Shown here: positions 7,982 through 15,665 of the stretch, in pieces | Numbering within the stretch: the stretch's first letter is position 1 | Layout of the letters: each line of letters starts with the position of its first letter | Assembly: GCF_018449515.1 (NCBI RefSeq) | Contig: NZ_JAAVUQ010000002.1 | Coordinates: 124,001-188,000 of the forward strand | Source of the DNA: Caballeronia sp. dw_19 | GTDB lineage: Bacteria; Pseudomonadota; Gammaproteobacteria; Burkholderiales; Burkholderiaceae | Direction of reading: 5' to 3' | DNA: 64,000 nucleotides | The notes under the pieces: model-generated | What the model was told of the DNA's origin: nothing | What the model saw: the letters and a program-made list of their open reading frames with translations, nothing else | Databases searched by the model: none | Position numbers and translations under genes: made by a program

Positions 7982-9122
7982 GTTTTTGGGGGGAGTGGTC
8001 AGGGATCAATGCCGGGTTGGTCGGTTTTGGGGTTAGCGGTCAGGGTTAATGCTGGGTTGGTGGTTTCGGTGTTAGTGGTCAGGGGTCTATGCCGGGGTGG
8101 TGCTTTCGGCCTTAGTGGTCTGCGAGAGTCGGATATTCTCTTTATCACTATTAGCCACTGTGCGTGGCGGCACGTCATTTCTTTGTCCAAAGCGACAAAG
8201 AAACGAAGCAAAGAAAGCGCTTTAACCGCTCTACCCTAAGTGTCCACAGCGTGCAGTTTTGATTCATAGGTGCCCCAAAAGCACGGTGCTCGCCAGAGCT
8301 ACCGATGTTTGAACCCCTCCTTCTCGCGAATCCTGACACGAACACGCTTCGCCCCGTACGCTCTCGGGCAAGCACCATTGCCAAGGGACCACCACGGCCT
8401 CACGCGTCTTTTCGGTTTCGTTTTTTGGTGCGTTGGCTACGTGGTCTGAACAGTTGCTTCCGCCGGCAACGGCATCTCGCGTATTGGTACTTCCGTGTTG
8501 GTACTTCATCTCTTGGCGGGTTGACTGCGTGGACCATACGCTTATTTTCGCCGACTACGGGCTCACGCATTTTCGCGACCTCGTTTCCAGCAGGGTTGGC
8601 GACGTGGTTCGAGGCGCGCACATATTTGGAGGGTGGTCGTCCGCGGATAGCGCGGGGTGCTCTTTGGGCAGGTTCAGTCACTGGTGGCGAAGCGTGTGGG
8701 TATCGGTGTTCGGAGAAGGAGGGGTTCACACATCCTCCGCTCTGGCGAGCACCGTGCTTTTGGGGCACCTATGAATGAAAACTGCACGCTGTGGACACTT
8801 AGGGTAGCGTGGTTGAAAGCGTTTTCTTTGCTTCGTTTCTTTGTCGCTTTGGACAAAGAAATGACGTGCCGCCACGCACAGTGGCTAATAGTGATAAAGA
8901 GAAAATCCGACTCACGCAGACCGCTAACACTGAAAGCAGCAACCCGGCACCAACCCCGACCGCTAACCCCGGAACCGACCACCCCAGCACCAACCCCGAC
9001 CGCTAACCCCAGAACCGACCACCCCGGCACTGACCCCGAGCACCCCGGCATAGCCCCCGAGCACCCTAGAATCCAACCCCGTCCCTCGAACAGAATATTT
9101 TCAAGAAGTGCGAACGAAATCA
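7982..9122. repeat. Composite inverted-repeat element, copy A (non-coding)
   Basis: About 1.1 kb of non-coding DNA between the HcnC-like gene and the binding-protein gene. The inverted arms are 8121-8299 and 8739-8920, nearly the same as those of copies B and C. Each arm holds a perfect 10-bp stem, TTTCTTTGTC-CAAAGC-GACAAAGAAA (8178-8203 on the left). Outside the arms are degenerate arrays with a period near 40 bp, G-rich on the left (about 7988-8120) and C-rich on the right (about 8921-9065). Inside the arms the two ends differ. The left end (sequence near 8325-8385) matches the right end of B and C, so copy A is inverted relative to them. The centre, about 8400-8620, is poorly conserved. 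No transposase is present, and reading frames across it are artefacts of the repeat. The outer limits are approximate. Confidence 0.85.
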
Positions 9123-9169
9123 CCCTCGAAACCACCCCTCAAACCACCCTGTCTAAAGGAGATCAATAA

Positions 9170-10222
9170 ATGAAAGCGTTTCATACAGTAGCCAGCGTGA
9201 GCATTACCGCCTTGTGCGCAGCAGCCCTCTCCACGTCAGCGCAAGCGGATACCAAAACCATCTACATCGGCATGAACGGCGGCCCGATGGAAAAGGCCTA
9301 CACCAGCGAGGTCCTACCCGAATTCGAAAAGGCCAACAACGTAAAAGTGGTAGTCGTACCCGGCACGTCCTCTGACATTCTCGCGAAACTGCTGGCGAAC
9401 AAAGCCAAACCACAAATCCACGTAGTGTTCCTCGACGATGGCGTGATGGCTCGCGCAGTCAGCATGGGCGTCTGCCAAAAACTCGACGATAGCCCCGAAC
9501 TCAAGCAACTCTACCCATTCGCGCGCATGAAGGACGACATCGGCGCGGGCGTACAACTCGGCATGACCGGCATCGCCTACAACACGAAACTCTTCACGGC
9601 AAACGGCTGGGCGCCCCCCACATCATGGCTCGATTTCGCCGACCCGAAATACAAGGACAAAGTGGTGTTCCAGTCCGCGTCGAGCAGCACGTTCGGCCTG
9701 CACGGTTTCCTGATGATCAACCGCCTCGAAGGCGGTTCGGAGAAGAACGTCGAACCCGGCTTCACGAAATGGCAAAGCACCGTGGGCAGGAACGTGATCG
9801 AGTACATCCCGAACTCGGCAAAAATCTCTGAGATGGTCCAGACCGGTCAAGCCGGCCTGTTCCCGCTCACGCCGACCGCAGTGGGTGACCTGCAGGCGAA
9901 GGGCATTCCCGTTGCCTATGTGAACCCGAAGGAAGGGCCGGTGCTGTTGCTCGTCGATGAATGCGTCGTTGCAAACAACCCCGATCCGGTACTCGCGCAA
10001 AAGCTTGCGGCATTCATGATCTCGGCGTCGGCACAAAGCAAGGCAGCAAGCGCCGGCCGCCAGATCCCGACGAACCGCCAGGCGAAGATGCCCGATTCGA
10101 TGCAGCAGCAACTGGGTAACCTCGACGACCTGGTGAAGAAGGTCAACGTGGTGGACTGGGATGTGATCAACGCAAATCGCCCGCAATGGGACGCGCGCTG
10201 GAATCGTCAGGTCGAACGGTAA
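9170..10222 (+). CDS. Periplasmic substrate-binding protein, PotD-like
   Basis: A 350-aa exported binding protein of the spermidine/putrescine/iron class. A Sec signal peptide covers residues 1-26, with cleavage expected after AQA. The mature start (DTKTIYIGMNGGPME) and the VPGTSSDILAKL stretch are typical. A strong site (AAAGGAGA) precedes ATG 9170. It is the probable receptor for the ATPase and permeases at 2.2-5.0 kb, because no other orphan binding protein of this class lies nearby. It is separated from them by the oxidase genes and repeat A and may have its own promoter in 9065-9160. A strong terminator follows. Confidence 0.87.
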   Translation: MKAFHTVASVSITALCAAALSTSAQADTKTIYIGMNGGPMEKAYTSEVLPEFEKANNVKVVVVPGTSSDILAKLLANKAKPQIHVVFLDDGVMARAVSMGVCQKLDDSPELKQLYPFARMKDDIGAGVQLGMTGIAYNTKLFTANGWAPPTSWLDFADPKYKDKVVFQSASSSTFGLHGFLMINRLEGGSEKNVEPGFTKWQSTVGRNVIEYIPNSAKISEMVQTGQAGLFPLTPTAVGDLQAKGIPVAYVNPKEGPVLLLVDECVVANNPDPVLAQKLAAFMISASAQSKAASAGRQIPTNRQAKMPDSMQQQLGNLDDLVKKVNVVDWDVINANRPQWDARWNRQVER

Positions 10223-10238
10223 TCTGAAGCGGAATTAG

Positions 10239-10276
10239 AACGGGCGTTGTCAGGGAGTGCCCTGACAACGCCCGTT
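10239..10276. terminator. Strong hairpin terminator
   Basis: A perfect 17-bp stem (10239-10255 paired with 10260-10276) closes the tetraloop AGTG. The stem core is GGGCGTTGTCAGGG, followed by a short T-run on the + strand and preceded by A-rich sequence. It lies between convergent genes, the + strand binding protein and the - strand amino-acid transporter operon, so it probably stops transcription in both directions. Confidence 0.85.
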
Positions 10277-10315
10277 TCCGTATACGCGTTCATCAAACGT
10301 ATAAAGGGCGCCTTC

Positions 10316-11152
10316 TTACCCCTGCGAATTGATGATGACCTTCGACACCGCATGCTCCTGCAAGCCCCATTTCTTCAGGATCTTTGCGTAGGTGCCGTCA
10401 GCGATCAGCTTGCCGAATGCCTGGCTCAGCGCATCAGTTAAAGCCGGGCTGTTCTTTGCCATGCCAATCGCCGAGTATTGCGACAGGAACGGCTGGCCGA
10501 TCGGCGCGTACGCATCTTTCTCCAGGGTGTTCTGATACGGCAGCGTTTCACCGCCTTGCACGGCAGCATCAATCCGTCCCTGACGCAACTGCAGGCGGGC
10601 ATCGGCTGAACCATCCGTCCCCACCACTTGCACGGCCGGCTTTCCCGCCTTGACGCAGTGCTCGTCGCTCCACGTCTTGATGTCGTCGGGCCACGACGTG
10701 CGGCGGCTCGCGCCCACGTGCTTGCCGCACACTGATTCGATCGATGTGAAGTCGCCACCGCGCGCCTTCAGCGTGTAAAACTGCGGCCCGGACTTGATGT
10801 AGTCAAGAAAGTTGATGGCCTCGCGGCGCGTCGGCAAGTCGGTCATGCCCGACAGGATCACGTCCACGCGATGCGTGGTCAGCGCGCTCATCATCTGGTC
10901 GAAGTTGGTCTCTTCCCACTTCAGTTTCACCCCCATCTTCGCGGCCAGCGCGACACCGAGATCGACGTCGAAGCCGGTCAGTTCATCGGTTGCCGGATCC
11001 TTGTATTCGAACGGCGGATAGTTCGGCACGATAGCGGCCGTGAGCGTGCCGTTGCCCGCCACGGGCGTCTGGGCGTGAGCCAGCGATGCAACAAGTGAAA
11101 CCGCGCCAAACGCGAGGCTGACAAGGGTTCGCCGGAACAAGGAATCGATCAT
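10316..11152 (-). CDS. Amino-acid ABC transporter periplasmic binding protein (SBP_bac_3 family)
   Basis: A 278-aa exported receptor with a Sec signal peptide at residues 1-27 (cleavage after AHA). The SBP_bac_3 hallmarks are PPFEYKD, TGFDVDLGVALAAKMG and NFDQMMSAL, and the C-terminal LIADGTYAKILKKWG is typical of polar amino-acid receptors. It is the last gene of a - strand set that runs lyase, permease, ATPase, receptor, with a 74-bp gap to the ATPase gene. The ligand cannot be read from the sequence. The linked argininosuccinate-lyase paralogue suggests an amino acid bearing an N-succinyl-like group, but this is speculative. Confidence 0.9.
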   Translation of the reverse strand: MIDSLFRRTLVSLAFGAVSLVASLAHAQTPVAGNGTLTAAIVPNYPPFEYKDPATDELTGFDVDLGVALAAKMGVKLKWEETNFDQMMSALTTHRVDVILSGMTDLPTRREAINFLDYIKSGPQFYTLKARGGDFTSIESVCGKHVGASRRTSWPDDIKTWSDEHCVKAGKPAVQVVGTDGSADARLQLRQGRIDAAVQGGETLPYQNTLEKDAYAPIGQPFLSQYSAIGMAKNSPALTDALSQAFGKLIADGTYAKILKKWGLQEHAVSKVIINSQG

Positions 11153-11226
11153 GAAAAGTGCCTGAACAAAGGTTGACGGAAAATTGAAAAGCAGCTTTAA
11201 AAGCCGTGGTCACGCGCGCCGTAACG

Positions 11227-11991
11227 CTAGGAAAGCACGGCCGAAATGAACTCTTGTGTACGCGGTTGTTGCGGTCGCGACAGCACCTGTTCCGGCGTGC
11301 CGCTTTCGACTACCTTGCCCTGGTCCATGAAGACCACGCGGTTCGCCACTTCGCGCGCGAAGCCGAGTTCGTGCGTGACGACGATCATCGTCATGCCGCT
11401 CTTGGCCAGGTCGCGCATCACGCTCAGTACTTCGCCAACCAGTTCGGGGTCGAGGGCGGAGGTGGGTTCGTCGAAGAGCATGAGTTGAGGATGCATGGCA
11501 AGCGCCCGTGCAATGGCGACACGTTGCTGCTGGCCGCCGGACAATTCGACCGGAAACGCATCGCACTTGTGACCAAGCCCGACCCGCGTAAGCAACGCGC
11601 GCGCTTCTTCAACGGCCTCGGACTTTTTCTTCTTCAGCACCTGGACCGGTCCTTCGATCACATTTTCCAGCGCCGTCATATGCGGAAAAAGATTGAAGCG
11701 CTGGAACACCATGCCGGTCGCAAGACGTTGCCGCGCCATCTGCTTTTCAGACAGCGGATAAAGCTTGTTCTCGACGCGCCGGTATCCCACCAGTTCACCG
11801 TTCACCCACAGCGCGCCGCCGGTAATGGTTTCGAGTTGGTTGATACAGCGCAGGAAGGTGCTTTTGCCCGAGCCGGATGGCCCGATGATGCACAGCACTT
11901 CGCCCTTCGCGACGTCGAGATGGATGCCGTGCAGCGCCTGGAACTCGCCATAGGACTTGCGCAGGTCGACCGCTTTGACTAGTGGGTTCAT
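11227..11991 (-). CDS. Amino-acid ABC transporter ATP-binding protein, GlnQ/HisP-like
   Basis: A 254-aa ATPase of the polar amino-acid uptake class. Walker [10 protein letters not shown] lies at residues 37-45, the signature is LSGGQQQR, Walker B is LMLFDEP followed by TSALDPE, and the switch His is in VVTHELGFA. It lacks the C-terminal regulatory domain seen in MetN-type proteins. It lies 28 bp downstream of the permease gene in the same operon and should act with it at the inner membrane. Confidence 0.92.
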   Translation of the reverse strand: MNPLVKAVDLRKSYGEFQALHGIHLDVAKGEVLCIIGPSGSGKSTFLRCINQLETITGGALWVNGELVGYRRVENKLYPLSEKQMARQRLATGMVFQRFNLFPHMTALENVIEGPVQVLKKKKSEAVEEARALLTRVGLGHKCDAFPVELSGGQQQRVAIARALAMHPQLMLFDEPTSALDPELVGEVLSVMRDLAKSGMTMIVVTHELGFAREVANRVVFMDQGKVVESGTPEQVLSRPQQPRTQEFISAVLS

Positions 11992-12019
11992 GGTTGCCTG
12001 AGTTCGCGTTCAAGTGGAT

Positions 12020-12904
12020 TTACTGTTTCGCGGAAGGGCGGCCCGCCCCTCGCGCAAAGCGCAGTTCGACCCGCGACTGCAGCAAGGAAAGAACCGTGAC
12101 GATGACCAGATACCAGACGCCGGCGACCATCAGCAATTCGATCACACGAGCATTCGCATAGTAGATGTTCTCGGCGTTATGCAGCATTTCCGCGTACTGG
12201 ATCACGCTTGCCAATGAGGTCAGCTTCACCATGCCGATCAGTTCGTTGCCAATAGGCGGCACGATCACGCGCATGGCCTGCGGCAGGATCACGCGGCGCA
12301 GCGCCTGGAGTCTCGGCATGCCGATCGACTTCGCGGCTTCGTACTGGCCCGTGTCCACCGAGAGCAACCCCGCGCGCACGACTTCCGATGTGTAGGCACC
12401 CTGATTAATTCCGAGTCCGAGCAGGGCGGCGAGGAATGGCGTCATGATGTCGACCGTGCGAAATTCGAACAGGCCGGGAATGCCCATGACCGGAAACACC
12501 AGCGCGAGGTTGAACCACAGCAACAATTGCAGGATTACCGGCGTGCCGCGAAACAGCCACACGTAGCCATGCGCGACCGCGCGCATCACCGGATTGGTCG
12601 AGAGCCGCATGATAGCCACGATCACCCCAAGCACGATGCCCAGCGCCATCGCGAGGATCGTCATGACGATGGTATTGCCGAGGCCCTTGAGGATCGACTT
12701 GGCCGTGAGGAAACGCCCGACGACGGTCCAGTCGATCTGCCCGCGCGCGAACGCCACGACGATATAGACCACGATCGCGAGGATCACCACCGAGGCGAGA
12801 TAACGCCCGTAATAGCGCCGCGGTACGTGCTTGAAGTGCGAGATATCGGTGAAGGTGTCGGCGTTGCCGGACGCCGATGCACGGTCGTTCGATGCGCTCA
12901 GCAT
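12020..12904 (-). CDS. Amino-acid ABC transporter permease, HisM/GlnP family
   Basis: A 294-aa inner-membrane permease. A longer cytoplasmic N-terminus (about 45 residues) precedes the first membrane segment (SVVILAIVVYIVVAF). The EAA loop is seen as EAAKSIGMPRLQALR followed by VILPQAMR. The start at 12904 is chosen because AAAGGA lies 6 bases upstream and it overlaps the lyase stop by 7 bp; upstream in-frame codons lie inside the lyase gene. A single permease gene implies a homodimeric channel. Confidence 0.9.
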   Translation of the reverse strand: MLSASNDRASASGNADTFTDISHFKHVPRRYYGRYLASVVILAIVVYIVVAFARGQIDWTVVGRFLTAKSILKGLGNTIVMTILAMALGIVLGVIVAIMRLSTNPVMRAVAHGYVWLFRGTPVILQLLLWFNLALVFPVMGIPGLFEFRTVDIMTPFLAALLGLGINQGAYTSEVVRAGLLSVDTGQYEAAKSIGMPRLQALRRVILPQAMRVIVPPIGNELIGMVKLTSLASVIQYAEMLHNAENIYYANARVIELLMVAGVWYLVIVTVLSLLQSRVELRFARGAGRPSAKQ

Positions 12905-14331
12905 GAAGGTCCTTTGTAGTAAGCCGCCCATGCGACCTGTTCTTCAATAGCGCTGCGCAGGCGCGCGATCTGTTCGGCCACGCGTGCCGGCGCCGTGCCG
13001 CCATAACCGCTGCGCGCCGCGACGGCGGCGTCCAGCGTGACGTGATCGAGGACGCCGGGTTCAAGTCTCGCATCCACCCCGGCAAGCGTTGCCACCGACA
13101 CGTCGCCCAGTTCAATGCCCTGCTGTTCGCAGGCCCGCACCAGCGCGCCGGTGATCTCGTGCGCTTCGCTGAACGGCACGCCGCGCAGCGCGAGCCAGTC
13201 GGCGACTTCGGTAGCGAGCGTAAACCCGAGCGGCGCCTGACGCCGCATTTCATCCACGTTCACATGCATGGTGCGGATCATACCGGCCATTGCAGGCAGT
13301 ACAAGTTCGAGCGTGTCGATACTATCGAACGCGGCGATCTTGTCTTCCGCGAGATCACGGTTATAGGCAAGCGGCAGCGACTTGAGCGTGGCGAGCAAGC
13401 CGCTCAGGTTGCCGATCAATCGGCCCGCCTTGCCACGTGTCAGCTCCGCTATATCCGAGTTTTTCTTCTGCGGCATGATCGAGCTGCCGGTTGCATAAGC
13501 ATCGTCGAGTTCGACCCAGCGAAACTGCCGCGAGGTCCACAGGATCACTTCTTCCGAAAGCCGCGACAGGTTGACCGCCAGCATGCTCGTGATGAACGTG
13601 AATTCGGCAACGTGGTCGCGGGAAGCGACGGCGTCGATGGAGTTCTCGCACGGGCCGTCGTAGCCGAGTTCCTGCGCGGACAGATCGGCCCGCAAGCAGA
13701 TCGCGGAACCCGCCAGCGCCGCCGCGCCCAGTGGCGAACGTGCGCTGCGCCGGTCCCAGTCCACGAGCCTGTCGACATCGCGATAAATCGACTGCGCGTG
13801 CGCAAGCAACTGATGCGCGAACACGATCGGCTGTGCCGGTTGCAAATGCGTGAAGCCGGCGGTGACGGTTTGTACGTGGGCCTCGGCCTGTTCAACCAGT
13901 GCGTGCTGCAATTCGATCACGGCCAGCGCCAGCTTGCGAGCCTTGTCACGCAGATATAAACGCAGGTCGTTCGCCGCCTGATCGTTGCGCGAACGGCCCG
14001 CGCGCAGCTTCCCGCCGATCGCTTTGAGCCGCTGCGTCAGTTCGCGTTCGAGGAAGGTGTGGACGTCTTCGTCGGCAAGGATAGGGGCGAGGTCGCCCGC
14101 AACGAACTCGGTCTCTATTTGCTGCATCGCGTCGAGCAGTTGTTGAAGTTCGTCGGCGCTCAGGATCCCGGCTCGCTTCAGTTCGTTTGCATGGGCGCGC
14201 GAACCGGCGAGATCGTAGGGCGCAAGGCGGAAGAAGCTGGGGTCCGAACGGGACAGGTTTTCCAGCGCCAGCGACGGCCCTGACTTGAAGCGGCCGCCCC
14301 AGAGGCGTTCGGTTGTATCGGTAGTGTTCAT
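12898..14331 (-). CDS. Argininosuccinate lyase family protein (ArgH paralogue)
   Basis: A 477-aa member of the fumarase/aspartase superfamily, with full ArgH length. The N-terminal WGGRF motif, the RAGRSRNDQ motif and the catalytic serine loop GSSIMPQKKN are all present, so it should be active as a fumarate-releasing C-N lyase. It is the first gene of an amino-acid ABC transporter operon and is divergent from a LysR gene. That context is unusual for arginine biosynthesis and suggests a catabolic lyase acting on an imported N-succinyl amino compound. Ordinary ArgH function cannot be excluded from sequence alone. It overlaps the permease by 7 bp. Confidence 0.85.
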   Translation of the reverse strand: MNTTDTTERLWGGRFKSGPSLALENLSRSDPSFFRLAPYDLAGSRAHANELKRAGILSADELQQLLDAMQQIETEFVAGDLAPILADEDVHTFLERELTQRLKAIGGKLRAGRSRNDQAANDLRLYLRDKARKLALAVIELQHALVEQAEAHVQTVTAGFTHLQPAQPIVFAHQLLAHAQSIYRDVDRLVDWDRRSARSPLGAAALAGSAICLRADLSAQELGYDGPCENSIDAVASRDHVAEFTFITSMLAVNLSRLSEEVILWTSRQFRWVELDDAYATGSSIMPQKKNSDIAELTRGKAGRLIGNLSGLLATLKSLPLAYNRDLAEDKIAAFDSIDTLELVLPAMAGMIRTMHVNVDEMRRQAPLGFTLATEVADWLALRGVPFSEAHEITGALVRACEQQGIELGDVSVATLAGVDARLEPGVLDHVTLDAAVAARSGYGGTAPARVAEQIARLRSAIEEQVAWAAYYKGPSC

Positions 14332-14371
14332 GCGTTTGCCCGGAAGTGTTTCAGAACGAACCTTAGCTTAC

Positions 14372-14417
14372 GCAAAGAAATTTTTTGCTTGTAGAGAGAA
14401 TTAAATTCGCCTTAAAT
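14372..14417. promoter_or_regulatory. AT-rich dyads in the argH-like/LysR divergent promoter
   Basis: The 135-bp region between the divergent lyase and LysR genes holds two dyads. GCAAA-N7-TTTGC lies at 14372-14388, and the imperfect palindrome ATTAAATTCGCCTTAAAT at 14400-14417. LysR-type regulators usually bind such dyads (T-N11-A form) between themselves and their target, so these are candidate operator sites. Confidence 0.45.
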
Positions 14418-14466
14418 CAAATTTTTCTCAGCATCTTTCGTTTTTCCACGTTCATAAGACTTGCCC

Positions 14467-15345
14467 ATGCGCCATCGGCTGCCCCCACTCAATCCCCTGC
14501 GTGCGTTCGAAGCCACCGCGCGCCACGGGACGGTTGCAAGCGCGGCCGAGGAACTCAACGTCACGGCAAGCGCGGTCAGCCATCAGGTGCGTGTGCTGGA
14601 GAGCACCCTTGGTGTGGCGTTGTTTATTCGCTCGAAGGCACGGGTGAAACTGACGCCTGCCGGCGAAGCGCTGCTGCAGCCAGTCAAAAACGCGTTCGAC
14701 ATGATCGCGACAGCAGTCGTCAGGCTGGATTCGCCCGTCATTGCGGGAGACCTGGTGGTATCGGCGCCGATGTTGTTCACTTCACGATGGCTCGCGCGGC
14801 ACATTGGCGACTTCCTCGAGCAATTCCCCGCAGTCAACTTAAAACTGATCCCGTCCAACGACGACAAGGAAATCTATTCATCCGACGTCGATCTGTGTGT
14901 CCGATACGGCGAGGGCCGCTGGCGTGATCGCGATGTCAAGCTGATCATGCATCCGGTGTTGTTCCCCGTCGTGAGTCCAGCGCTCATGAACGGGCCACGT
15001 GCCCTTCGCACCGTGCAGGACCTGGCCAACCGGACCTTGTTCTGCGAGCACGCCGGGTCGTGGATGCGATGGCTGGCAGAGGCGTCGGCGGACAAGCTTG
15101 AAGGTTTGCGCATTCTTGAAATTGGCATTGCGCATGTGGGTATCGAAGCCGCTGTGCGAGGACAAGGCGTAGCATTGGGCGATAGCTTTTCCGTCCGAGA
15201 CGATCTCGCCGATGGCACGCTCGTTCGTCCCTTTCGTATCACCGTGCCGGGCAAGCATGCGTATTACTGGGTGCGTCGGCACGAGTTGAAGGAGGCGCCG
15301 CTGGTGGCGGCGTTTGTGTCATGGGTGGACTCGAAATTAGCGTGA
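14467..15345 (+). CDS. LysR-type transcriptional regulator (GcvA-like)
   Basis: A 292-aa regulator. The N-terminal helix-turn-helix (PLNPLRAFEATARHG, then AAEELNVTASAVSHQVR) is of the GcvA/AmpR group, and the effector domain follows from about residue 90. It is divergent from the lyase/ABC transporter operon and probably controls it in response to the imported compound. ATG 14467 is used; TTG 14461 two codons upstream is also possible. No clear ribosome-binding site separates the two. Confidence 0.88.
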   Translation: MRHRLPPLNPLRAFEATARHGTVASAAEELNVTASAVSHQVRVLESTLGVALFIRSKARVKLTPAGEALLQPVKNAFDMIATAVVRLDSPVIAGDLVVSAPMLFTSRWLARHIGDFLEQFPAVNLKLIPSNDDKEIYSSDVDLCVRYGEGRWRDRDVKLIMHPVLFPVVSPALMNGPRALRTVQDLANRTLFCEHAGSWMRWLAEASADKLEGLRILEIGIAHVGIEAAVRGQGVALGDSFSVRDDLADGTLVRPFRITVPGKHAYYWVRRHELKEAPLVAAFVSWVDSKLA

Positions 15346-15665
15346 AGCGTTCTATTTTTATCGGGTATGAAAAGCAGGCCGAATGCGCGAAAACGTTTGC
15401 CGCTGGAAAATCTGCGACAGCTTCCACTTCCTGACATTTCTGCCATTTTGGCGCCATGTAGGCGTTGGTACCCTCCCGTTAAGATCGGGGCGTGAGTTGC
15501 CTATCAGCTCTCTATCAGCTCTATCAGCTATTAGTTGTCTGAAAGGCTGCACGGCTTCGGGCCGCAATCAATCCGGCTCGCTGTGTGCAAACAAACCTAT
15601 GCTGAACGGCGTCGTTGCATTCCAGCGGTTCATTTTTCTTTCCTGCTTTTTTCGAGCGCGTCTCA
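15346..15665. other. Intergenic region upstream of the RND operon, with triple TATCAGCT repeat
   Basis: This 320-bp gap has no supported gene. Three copies of TATCAGCT lie at 15502-15509, 15513-15520 and 15522-15529, starting 11 and 9 bp apart. They could be an operator array or a slippage product. An in-frame extension of the RND gene back to 15615 lacks RND homology in its first 17 residues and was not used. Confidence 0.5.

Noticed and set aside
7982-9122. The composite element as an insertion sequence
   Set aside because: No transposase or remnant of one is seen in any copy, and the inverted arms are far longer than IS ends.
8305-9169. Long open frames through the three repeat elements (for example 8305-8778, 8657-9169, 46121-46546, 54787-55086)
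   Set aside because: The same peptide pieces recur on both strands in all copies because the DNA is repeated and inverted. There are no ribosome-binding sites and no recognisable domains, and the frames overlap each other.
14385-14927. A + strand frame overlapping the start of the LysR gene
   Set aside because: It is out of frame with the clear helix-turn-helix coding sequence and has no family features.
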